Origin: Bacteroidales bacterium
GTDB taxonomy: Bacteria > Bacteroidota > Bacteroidia > Bacteroidales > JAGOPY01
Assembly: GCA_023229505.1 (NCBI GenBank)
Contig: JALNZD010000002.1
Coordinates: 1 to 64,000 of the forward strand
Length of the DNA: 64,000 nt
Reading direction: 5' to 3'
Below the pieces are notes generated by a model. The model worked only from the letters and a program-made list of their open reading frames with translations, did no database searches and had not been told where the DNA came from. Position numbers and translations under genes: made by a program. Shown here piece by piece: positions 41,994 through 49,537 of this stretch (position 1 is its first letter; each line of letters begins with the position of its first letter).

Positions 41994-43778
41994 ATGGCTC
42001 ACATGCAAAAATCTGTTGGACTTATTCCTGTTTTCGCCGTTGTAGCAGCACTTTTCTCTGCTTCATTATCATCTTTCGGACAAACTAACGTCACCCTCTC
42101 CAATCCTGAAGCGGCAAATATCCTGGCCGGAAATTACGACCCGGCTATGTATACCCCGGCAGTGATTATAAATGAACCGGATTCTGTTCTTCATGGCATC
42201 ATTAACGGAGTATCAAAAGATTCCCTTCTCAGCTACCTGATGCATATTGACAGCTTTTACCAGCGGAATTCAGGTTCTGATACCATCAGCAGCAATTATG
42301 GCATTGGGGCGGTGAGGAAATGGATATTCCAGAAATTCGGTGAATTCAGCTCAACCAATGAAAACAGGCTGGTATTGACTTATATGGATTTTGACAAGTT
42401 CATCTGTAGTAATAACCATCATAAAAATGTCCTGGCCATATTGCCCGGCCTGGATACAACGCAACATGATATCCTGATCGTGGAAGGGCATTTTGATACC
42501 CGTTGTGAATCTGTTTGCGATACAACCTGCTACACTCCTGGTATGGAAGATAATGGCTCAGGAACAGTCCTGGTCATGGAACTGGCAAGGGTCATGAGCA
42601 GATTTGCCTTCAACCATACCATCGTGTTTGCCAATGTGACAGGCGAGGACCAGGGGCTTTACGGGGCAAGGGCTTTTGCCAAATACGTCTGGGATAATAA
42701 TATTCCGGTTATGGCCGTCATTAACAACGATGTCATCGGCGGAATTATATGCGGCGCCACATCCTCTCCTCCCAGCTGTCCATACATGAACAATATTGAC
42801 AGCACTCATGTGAGGATTTTTTCCTATTCCCAGTCCAATGATTCCAGCGCAAATTCAAGTCATAAGCAACTTGTAAGATACATCAGGCTGCACCAGGAAG
42901 AAGATATCAATCCCTTGCTTGAAACGCCCATGAACATCAACATGATAATCCGTGAGGACCGTGTGAACCGGAGCGGGGATCATATTCCATTCCGGGAAAA
43001 AGGTTACCGGGCAATTCGTTTCAGCTCCCAGAATGAGCACGGTAACGGTACCGGCACACCCCCGGACCGGCAGCATACCTCCAATGATATCCTGGGGCTG
43101 GATCTGTCCATTCCTCCGGATGGTGTCCTGGACACGTTTTTTGTTGACATGGGATACCTGCGGCGAAATGCTGTCTCTAACGGGGTAAACCTTGGCTACC
43201 TGGCTATTGGGCCTCCCCAACCACAACCGGTGTTTGAACCTCTGCCGGATGGCATCGGGATTACCATGACCGGGAATGATACCGTTTATAAGCATTACCG
43301 CGTCGGTATCCGGTCACAGGGCTCGGGAACGCTTTATTTCGACACCGTGATCACTTTCACGGATTCGATTCATTTCAACATAACAGGGCTTGATCCCGGG
43401 AAAGAATATTATTTCAGCGTGATGAATGTCGAAAACGGCCTGGAAAGCCTGATATCAGACGAATATACTGTCGTCACCGTCGGTATGAAAGACTATATTA
43501 AACAAAATTGGGGTATATGGATGGATCAGAATTTTCCCAATCCTTTTTCCGGTGAAACCGAAATCCGGATAAATGTAACAAGCCTGCATGAGATATATGA
43601 TGCCAGCCTTCAGCTCACGGACCCTGCAGGTGTCGTCCTGCAGCACATCCCATTTAATCCCGGTACGGGTGAAAACATAGTAAAGATAAGGCCTCCGGCT
43701 GGCTACAGGGGCTTGATCTTAACATCACTTATCGTTCATGGAAAGGTTGTCCAGACCTATACGATGGTTGTTCTTTAG
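41994..43778 (+). CDS. T9SS-exported M28-family aminopeptidase
   Basis: 594 residues. Signal peptide to about residue 28. The zinc sites of M28 peptidases are seen: VEGHFDTRCE (His, Asp), MEDNGSGTVLVMELARVM (bridging Asp), GEDQGLYGARAF (catalytic Glu and ligand), NNDVIGG (Asp), and a final His in the second half (RSGDHIPFREKGYRAIRFS). Then a fibronectin-like domain and a T9SS-type end (NFPNPFSGETEIRINVTS). It removes N-terminal residues from peptides outside the cell. It follows the MEMO gene by 36 nt, probably the same transcript. Confidence 0.9.
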   Translation: MAHMQKSVGLIPVFAVVAALFSASLSSFGQTNVTLSNPEAANILAGNYDPAMYTPAVIINEPDSVLHGIINGVSKDSLLSYLMHIDSFYQRNSGSDTISSNYGIGAVRKWIFQKFGEFSSTNENRLVLTYMDFDKFICSNNHHKNVLAILPGLDTTQHDILIVEGHFDTRCESVCDTTCYTPGMEDNGSGTVLVMELARVMSRFAFNHTIVFANVTGEDQGLYGARAFAKYVWDNNIPVMAVINNDVIGGIICGATSSPPSCPYMNNIDSTHVRIFSYSQSNDSSANSSHKQLVRYIRLHQEEDINPLLETPMNINMIIREDRVNRSGDHIPFREKGYRAIRFSSQNEHGNGTGTPPDRQHTSNDILGLDLSIPPDGVLDTFFVDMGYLRRNAVSNGVNLGYLAIGPPQPQPVFEPLPDGIGITMTGNDTVYKHYRVGIRSQGSGTLYFDTVITFTDSIHFNITGLDPGKEYYFSVMNVENGLESLISDEYTVVTVGMKDYIKQNWGIWMDQNFPNPFSGETEIRINVTSLHEIYDASLQLTDPAGVVLQHIPFNPGTGENIVKIRPPAGYRGLILTSLIVHGKVVQTYTMVVL

Positions 43779-43846
43779 GTTATTAACATTCCCGGGCAAT
43801 AGATCGTAGGATGACATCATTTTGTTGAGAGCCCAAATGCTGAAAT

Positions 43847-43875
43847 AAAAAATCCCGACTTGGCCGGGATTTTTT
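43847..43875. terminator. Bidirectional terminator next to tRNA(CAT)
   Basis: AAAAAATCCCG (43847-43857) pairs with CGGGATTTTTT (43865-43875), 11 bp with a 7-nt loop. U-tracts exist on both strands, so it can end the M28 transcript (plus) and the tRNA transcript (minus). It is part of the 51-bp direct repeat. Confidence 0.85.
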
Positions 43876-43898
43876 GTGGGCCCACCTGGGCTCGAACC
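43848..43898 (-). repeat. 51-bp direct repeat, copy 2 (within tRNA and terminator)
   Basis: Matches 40705-40755 with one G/A mismatch; offset 3143 bp, same orientation. This is the copy inside the intact tRNA gene. Confidence 0.85.
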
Positions 43899-43950
43899 AG
43901 GGACCTACTGATTATGAGTCAGTTGCTCTAACCAGCTGAGCTATAGGCCC
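43877..43950 (-). tRNA. tRNA with CAT anticodon (Met, or Ile2)
   Basis: Acceptor GGGCCTA pairs with TGGGCCC (one G-U), discriminator A, CCA not encoded. D-arm AGCTCAGCTGGTTAGAGC, anticodon stem CTGAC/ATCAG-type with loop giving CAT, T-arm CCTGGTTCGAGCCCAGG. CAT could be elongator Met, or Ile2 if the C is modified to lysidine; sequence alone does not decide. Right after its 5' end lies a GTGTGGGTG-type direct repeat (43956-43996). Confidence 0.93.
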
Positions 43951-43955
43951 GAAGA

Positions 43956-44187
43956 GGGTGTGGGTGTGGGTGTGCAAGTGAAGTGTGGGTGTGGATATAC
44001 GATGTGCGATTTAAGGGTGCAAAAGTAAGAAATTCTCTGGAAAAAAAACGCTGATCATCTTGTTTATTGATCTTATTATTCTGTAAGGATTAATAGAGTC
44101 ATGGCAAATAAATGCTAAATGAAAAATCGTCCATCGTAAATCGTCCATGAATTTTGTATCTTTGGATAACTGATAATCGACCAAACC
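43956..44187. other. Repeat-rich leader of the next operon
   Basis: GTGTGGGTG-type repeats at 43956-43996, then AATCGTCCATCGTAAATCG-type repeats near 44125-44150, then a -7 box TATCTTTG at 44157-44164 before the ATG at 44188. No gene. Confidence 0.55.
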
Positions 44188-45327
44188 ATGAAATCAATGA
44201 AATCCCTTAGATCCTTGAAAAGGATCATATTCAAGTTTTTTCTCATCATTTGCATGGGATGTTTTTTAAACTTCCATTCTTTCAGCAACCCGATTGAAAT
44301 ACCGCCTACGATCCTGGAAATTTATTTTGGCTCCGGTGATTGGTCAATTGAACTGCTTATATCAGAATTTTACGGGGGAAATAACCTGGACAACATGAGG
44401 ATAACAGGGCTTTACGATACAGCCCAATTTCTTCCGGGAATTGAGTATACCCCGGGAGAGGTCTTTTTTGTTACACAGGCTGATTTTCAAACCCCTTTCT
44501 ATATCAATCAGGCCGGAGATTGCCTTTTTTTGGAAGAGCAAATGGGAGATGAGTGGTGGCAGATTGAGTATTATGGCTTACAATTCGGAGTCATTTCGTA
44601 TCCCACCTATTACAGTGAAGTCAGTGCTCCTGCAGGTGAGGAATCTGTTGCATGGCAGAAGTTTTCCGATTCTTATGATAACTATGAATTCTGGACTGTG
44701 AAGGAACTTCCTAATACTATTGGATACAATCCGTTCCAGGTGGCGAAAAGAGCAGTGTTCAGCGGTTATGTGAAGGATAAGAGTGATGAGCCTTTGGCCG
44801 GGATCAAACTTTATTATTGCCCCGAAGGATATCATTATGCTACTTCACCTACCGTTCCTGAGATATTCACGAATGAGAACGGCTATTTTTATACCGACAA
44901 TATGTTTTGCAAAAAGTACTGGATCAGGTTCTTATATCAAGAGGGCGAGATTGGCGATACCACGATTTTTGTAGAACCCGATTCGGCCAATTATTTTGAA
45001 TTCAAGCTGGATACCCTATTGACGGGAATAGGTGAATATAAACTCGCTCCTGCTTGTTATTCAATCGGCAATATTCCAAACCCATTCTCAAATAATACCA
45101 CTTTCGTCATTGAAACGAACGGCCAGGTGCATCATCAGAAGGGAATTATAAAAATTTACAGCAGTGAAGGCTTTATTGTCGATATTCTTCCTATAGAAAT
45201 TTCCGGAGAAAAGCAGGAACTGAACTATAATCTGAATGACAAATCCCTGGTTACCGGCATCTATTACTATTCTCTCGAGATCGGGAATCAAAAGAAGGTT
45301 GCGGGTAAAATGGTGATCAGCCGATGA
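44188..45327 (+). CDS. T9SS-exported protein with carboxypeptidase-regulatory-like domain
   Basis: 379 residues. A long basic N-terminus (MKSMKSLRSLKRIIFKFF) leads to a signal peptide ending FHSFS. Residues ~30-180 form an unrecognised beta-rich domain. About 188-275 looks like a carboxypeptidase-regulatory/CNA-B fold (FSGYVKDKSDEPLAGIKLYY ... TNENGYFYTDNM). The T9SS domain closes it (GNIPNPFSNNTTFVIET ... VTGIYYYSLEIGNQKKVAGK). The next gene overlaps by 4 nt (ATGA), so the pair is coupled. Function unknown. Confidence 0.75.
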   Translation: MKSMKSLRSLKRIIFKFFLIICMGCFLNFHSFSNPIEIPPTILEIYFGSGDWSIELLISEFYGGNNLDNMRITGLYDTAQFLPGIEYTPGEVFFVTQADFQTPFYINQAGDCLFLEEQMGDEWWQIEYYGLQFGVISYPTYYSEVSAPAGEESVAWQKFSDSYDNYEFWTVKELPNTIGYNPFQVAKRAVFSGYVKDKSDEPLAGIKLYYCPEGYHYATSPTVPEIFTNENGYFYTDNMFCKKYWIRFLYQEGEIGDTTIFVEPDSANYFEFKLDTLLTGIGEYKLAPACYSIGNIPNPFSNNTTFVIETNGQVHHQKGIIKIYSSEGFIVDILPIEISGEKQELNYNLNDKSLVTGIYYYSLEIGNQKKVAGKMVISR

Positions 45328-45893
45328 GAAAAACACTATTTCTTATCATTCTTACAGTCTTACAATCCTGTTGCCTTACGGTCAACGGCCAGAACCTTCA
45401 ATTTTACCGGGAGGATATTCTGTTCAGCCTAAAGGAAAACAAGGTGGTCACCGATGCAGAATATTACTTCTGTAATGTCGGGGATAAAGACATCCGGGTA
45501 ACCCTTTTTTATCCGTTTCCAGAAAATACAAAGGAACTGATCGATTCGCTGGTGGTGGAGGATTTGAAAACAAGCACTGTCATTCCTTACCACGATGCCC
45601 GTTCAGGAATATTTTTTGAAATTTTCGTAAAAGCTTATGGACAATCGGCTTACCGGGTTTATTTCCGGCAACGATTGAAGGAAGATCATTTTAGCTATAT
45701 CCTGAACAGTACTAAAACCTGGGGCAAGTCATTAGATTTCGCTAATTATGAGCTGCAAATACCATTATCCATCATTCCCGATTCTCTTAGTTATCCTCCG
45801 GACACATCATTTATTTTGAATGACACTCTGTTTTATAGATGGAAGATGGTGGATTTTATGCCTGATAAGGATCTTGAAGTATTTTTCCATTAA
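45324..45893 (+). CDS. Exported beta-rich protein, unknown function
   Basis: 189 residues. Signal peptide with possible lipobox (LTVLQSC at residues ~10-16), then a beta-strand-rich region with alternating hydrophobics (FYREDILFSLKENKVVTDAE, QSAYRVYFRQRLKEDHFSYI). It resembles general DUF4424-like exported domains, but not closely enough for a name. Translationally coupled to the T9SS protein upstream (4-nt overlap). Probably its partner at the cell surface. Confidence 0.65.
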   Translation: MRKTLFLIILTVLQSCCLTVNGQNLQFYREDILFSLKENKVVTDAEYYFCNVGDKDIRVTLFYPFPENTKELIDSLVVEDLKTSTVIPYHDARSGIFFEIFVKAYGQSAYRVYFRQRLKEDHFSYILNSTKTWGKSLDFANYELQIPLSIIPDSLSYPPDTSFILNDTLFYRWKMVDFMPDKDLEVFFH

Positions 45894-45945
45894 AACCGCG
45901 GAGACGCGGAGAAAGTCCAAATTTCAAATTTCTAATTTCCAATTT

Positions 45946-48744
45946 CTATTTGTACCCGAACAGCATCGAGTAGATGATCAGCACCACAAGGATGAGACCG
46001 ATGGTCAGCATGGTAAATCCAAAAATCCTGATAGCCTTATCCCATGCGCTTTTCTCTTCCCTCTTCACTACTACTTTCTTTAATCTTCCTGAATTCTTCA
46101 GCTCTTCAAATTCCCTCGGACGGTCATGCTTGTATTCTTCAAAAGGAACAGTCCCGGTAAAGATGACGGTGTCCATCGGAAATGCATCCGGACGGAGGTG
46201 GGTGTTAAAGAAATGGATCGTGAAGATAAAACCCACGGCCAACAATGCCTCATCGCTGTGGATGATCATGGCAACATTGATCAGCCAGCCAGGAAATATA
46301 TTGGTGAAGTACTCGGGAAACCAGAGGATCAGTCCGGAAAAACCGATTATGGCAACCCCCCAGAACACGGCAAAATAGTCAAACTTTTCCCAGTAGGTCC
46401 AGCGGCCGTAATCCGGGCGCGGGCCACGGTTCAGGAACCATTTAATAGTACCCCAGAAATCTTTTACGTCCTGTTTATTGAACATCAGTGAGTTTTTGCC
46501 GAAGATAAAGCTGCCCCATGCAGAATGACGCTTGATCTTCATGCGGATAAGTGAACCAACATGAAAAGCAAAATAACCGAAAGTGATAACAGCGGCAAAG
46601 CGATGGATGTTCCCGGCAGCATGGACCCCTCCCAGGAATTTTGCAAGTTGGTTTGCCCAGGGCATACTGGCAAACTTTAGGGTCATGCCGGTCAGCGCCA
46701 GCATGATAAAGCTCAGAATCACAAATAAGTGGGTGATTCGCTGGCCTGGTGTAAACCGCCGAATATAGTATTTATTGCTCAAAGCCTCGCGGTGTACCTT
46801 TTTTTTCCTGATGCCCTGGAATGACCTGGGGAGCCATAACAGCAGATGCAGCCCGAAAAAGCCAAATACACCGATGAGCAGGGACGTCATTCCCCAAAAG
46901 GTGAAATACAATGCCGGATACTTGTTTTTATTGTGATGAGTGGCATGGGTGAGGTATCCAGTGAACCGCATGTTTGCATCAGGATGACATTTTTTGCAGG
47001 TAGAGACGATATTCCTGCTGCTGACAGATGACAGGGGATTATTAGAATTATAAATCAAGTGCGCGCCATGACAGTCCGAACATCTGGCCGGCTTTTGGTA
47101 TCCAAGCTGATATGCTTTGCCATGATAGGTGTCCATATATGTTTCCGCCAGGTCCTCATGACATTTACCGCATTGAAGCGTCACCTGGTTCATGAATTTA
47201 TCCTGGGTGATATCAGAGATTCCATGGGCAGTATGGCAATCAGCGCAGGTCGGGAATTTATGTTTCTTATCGTCACGCGTAATGGCGTGATCGCTCTTGA
47301 TATATTCATCGTAGATTCCTTTATGGCAGGCTGCACAGGTGGCTGGAATATTCTTTGGATTTACTGAAGATCTCTCGTCAGATTCCTTCAACACATAGTG
47401 AGTGGTATGACAGTCGGTACAAACCGCACTTGGAAGCAGCCCTTTCTCCGTAAGTCCTTTTCCGTGAACACTTAAAGAATAATCAAAAAAGGCGTTTACC
47501 TCTTTCAGTTGCACCGTCCCAACTGCTTTTCCACCCTTCCGGTGGCACTGGCCGCAGAGGGTAGGAATTGAAGCCCGGTAAGTGGGAGAGGTGTCGTCGT
47601 ATCGTGATTTTACGACATGGGTGCCATGACAGGTCGTGCAATAGGGCGCCTCTTCACGTTTTTCAGCAAATGCCATTCCATGACCGCTGGCGGCATATAC
47701 ATTCGATACCTCTGCATGACAATTTGAACAATCAACTCTTCCGGCAGTCGTGCATGGCCTGGCCATCTGTGTTGACACATCCGAATGGCACTTGACGCAC
47801 GTGATAGTCCGATGAACCGAATTTGCGATATCGGCTTTGTCGACCTTTAATGATACAATGGAGTCACCGGCCATCTTATGGACACCCTCCGCTTCGTGAC
47901 ATTTCAAACAGGAATTGTCGGACATTTTGTTGACAGTATTCTGGACATTCACTTTATGAGGAGGGTGGCAGTCGGTACAGGCTGGTATGGCACCTGGCTC
48001 CTTTTCCCACAGCTCTTCCTTGATGATTTTGGTGTGGACCTTTTCAATTTCCGCATGGCACTTCATGCAGGTCCTTGCAATGTTATTTGCCGCAATCGTG
48101 GAATTGGGACTTGTATGAGGAAGCACAAGGTGGTTCCCATGGCAATCGTTACAAGTGGCAGTGACGACCAGGCCTTTTTTGAACAAACCCTCCCCATGGA
48201 TGCTCTCGGAGTAATTTTCCAGGATGTTGTGTTCGCTGATATTATATGTTCTTGCAACAGGTGCGCCTTCCCGGTGGCATTTCCCGCATAACACAGGTAT
48301 ATTCATCTTGTATGTCAGCGAGTTTGGATTTGATGAGGGCAAAATATCATGCCCTCCGTGACATTCCTCGCAATCGGGGGCATATAATGCTTTCAGTTTC
48401 AATGCCTGGCCATGGATACCCTTATCAAACTCCTTCATGGCATCATCATGGCAAAATCCGCAATCGACAGGTGCCAGGTCCTCAGGGTGAGGGAATTCCT
48501 CAACTTCTGCATCGGGATGGCAGGAAGCACATTCAATGTCCTTGTGTACAGAATTCTGTAAGATTTTATCGTTTACAAACAATGACACCATTTTACCCTG
48601 GCGTTCAACCGACAGGGCAGGATCTTCATGGCACATCAGGCAATCAGCGTTTCCCTGCCCGGATACAATATTTGAAAGAAATAACGGAAACAGGAAAAGC
48701 AGAAAAATCCTTCTGAGGATATATAACAAAATACTTTTTACCAT
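45946..48744 (-). CDS. 19-haem cytochrome c fused to a cytochrome b membrane domain
   Basis: 932 residues. The first membrane segment is a signal sequence (to about 28). I count nineteen CxxCH haem-binding motifs, from CLMCH near residue 36 to CKKCH near 610. Many distal His residues are seen (SVH, GIHGQ, SIHGEG, YHGKAY). From about 650 there are membrane helices with paired His (RITHLFVILSFIMLALTG, NIHRFAAVITFGYFAFH, MIIHSDEALLAVGFIFTIHF), typical of a cytochrome b561/formate-dehydrogenase-gamma-like domain. It should carry electrons between quinol in the membrane and an outside acceptor or donor. Fusion of so many haems to the b domain in one chain is unusual. Confidence 0.93.
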   Translation of the reverse strand: MVKSILLYILRRIFLLFLFPLFLSNIVSGQGNADCLMCHEDPALSVERQGKMVSLFVNDKILQNSVHKDIECASCHPDAEVEEFPHPEDLAPVDCGFCHDDAMKEFDKGIHGQALKLKALYAPDCEECHGGHDILPSSNPNSLTYKMNIPVLCGKCHREGAPVARTYNISEHNILENYSESIHGEGLFKKGLVVTATCNDCHGNHLVLPHTSPNSTIAANNIARTCMKCHAEIEKVHTKIIKEELWEKEPGAIPACTDCHPPHKVNVQNTVNKMSDNSCLKCHEAEGVHKMAGDSIVSLKVDKADIANSVHRTITCVKCHSDVSTQMARPCTTAGRVDCSNCHAEVSNVYAASGHGMAFAEKREEAPYCTTCHGTHVVKSRYDDTSPTYRASIPTLCGQCHRKGGKAVGTVQLKEVNAFFDYSLSVHGKGLTEKGLLPSAVCTDCHTTHYVLKESDERSSVNPKNIPATCAACHKGIYDEYIKSDHAITRDDKKHKFPTCADCHTAHGISDITQDKFMNQVTLQCGKCHEDLAETYMDTYHGKAYQLGYQKPARCSDCHGAHLIYNSNNPLSSVSSRNIVSTCKKCHPDANMRFTGYLTHATHHNKNKYPALYFTFWGMTSLLIGVFGFFGLHLLLWLPRSFQGIRKKKVHREALSNKYYIRRFTPGQRITHLFVILSFIMLALTGMTLKFASMPWANQLAKFLGGVHAAGNIHRFAAVITFGYFAFHVGSLIRMKIKRHSAWGSFIFGKNSLMFNKQDVKDFWGTIKWFLNRGPRPDYGRWTYWEKFDYFAVFWGVAIIGFSGLILWFPEYFTNIFPGWLINVAMIIHSDEALLAVGFIFTIHFFNTHLRPDAFPMDTVIFTGTVPFEEYKHDRPREFEELKNSGRLKKVVVKREEKSAWDKAIRIFGFTMLTIGLILVVLIIYSMLFGYK

Positions 48745-48897
48745 TTAAATTATAAATAATGGCGACGAAAGTATTTAATTATATATGAAAGTACAAATTT
48801 CTATGTTATTTAAAAAGAGTCTAATAACAAATTATTGTTCTTCACATCTGTAAATCAATTTAGACGATTTTACATGGCAAATAAATATTTAAAATTT

Positions 48898-48905
48898 TAC
48901 TTTTG
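48898..48905 (+). promoter_or_regulatory. -7 box of the HAD gene (possible leaderless start)
   Basis: TACTTTTG, fitting TAnnTTTG, ends six bases before the ACG codon at 48911, where transcription would be expected to begin. Confidence 0.45.
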
Positions 48906-48910
48906 CAGAC

Positions 48911-49537
48911 ACGAAACCAGTTGTTAAAAATATCATCTTTGATTTCGGGGGAGTTATCATCCCTGTCGATCCGATGGCTTTTGCCGGAGGATTGATGCAA
49001 CTGGGGTGCACTGATGTATTGAGTCTGCATGAATACTTCCTTGAGGAAAAGGTGTATTCCCGCTTTGAAAAGGGTGAAATGAGCCCGGAAGAATTCAGGA
49101 TGCAGATGAGATCCGGATTAAACGATCACGTGACGGATGAGCAGATCGATCAGGCCTGGAACCTTATCCTCGGTGAAATTCCTCCGCACCGCGTTGCCCT
49201 CCTGGAAAAACTTAAGCTAAACTACCGGACTTTCCTTTTAAGCAATACCAACAAGATCCATTACGATCACTACCAGGAACAATTCCGGAAATCATTCGGT
49301 TATCCTGCGCTTGACAGCCTTTTCGAGAAAGCCTACTATTCTTTTCAGCTCAAACTTTATAAACCGGATCCGGCAATTTTTGAATATGTCATTAACGACA
49401 GCGGGCTAACCCCTGCAGAAACCATTTTTATCGATGATTTCCATTCAAATGTTGAATCAGCCAAACGATGCGGAATGCAGGGCATACATCTGACAGACGG
49501 TATCGAACTATCCGACATCATTCACAGACATTTTTAA
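48911..49537 (+). CDS. HAD-family hydrolase with non-standard start codon
   Basis: About 208 residues if it begins at ACG 48911 (KPVVKNIIFDFGGVIIPVD). The first ATG, 48974, lies after HAD motif I (DFGGV), so a protein started there would lack the nucleophile Asp. An in-frame TAA at 48890-48892 and no ATG, GTG or TTG between it and motif I force either an unusual start (ACG or ATC) or a mutated ATG. Other motifs are intact: LLSNTNKIH (motif II), KLYKPDPAIFE (Lys) and FIDDFHSNVESA (motif IV). Phosphatase of the YihX/epoxide-hydrolase-N type; substrate unknown. Its 3' end overlaps the patatin gene by 4 nt. Confidence 0.72.
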   Translation, partial: TKPVVKNIIFDFGGVIIPVDPMAFAGGLMQLGCTDVLSLHEYFLEEKVYSRFEKGEMSPEEFRMQMRSGLNDHVTDEQIDQAWNLILGEIPPHRVALLEKLKLNYRTFLLSNTNKIHYDHYQEQFRKSFGYPALDSLFEKAYYSFQLKLYKPDPAIFEYVINDSGLTPAETIFIDDFHSNVESAKRCGMQGIHLTDGIELSDIIHRHF

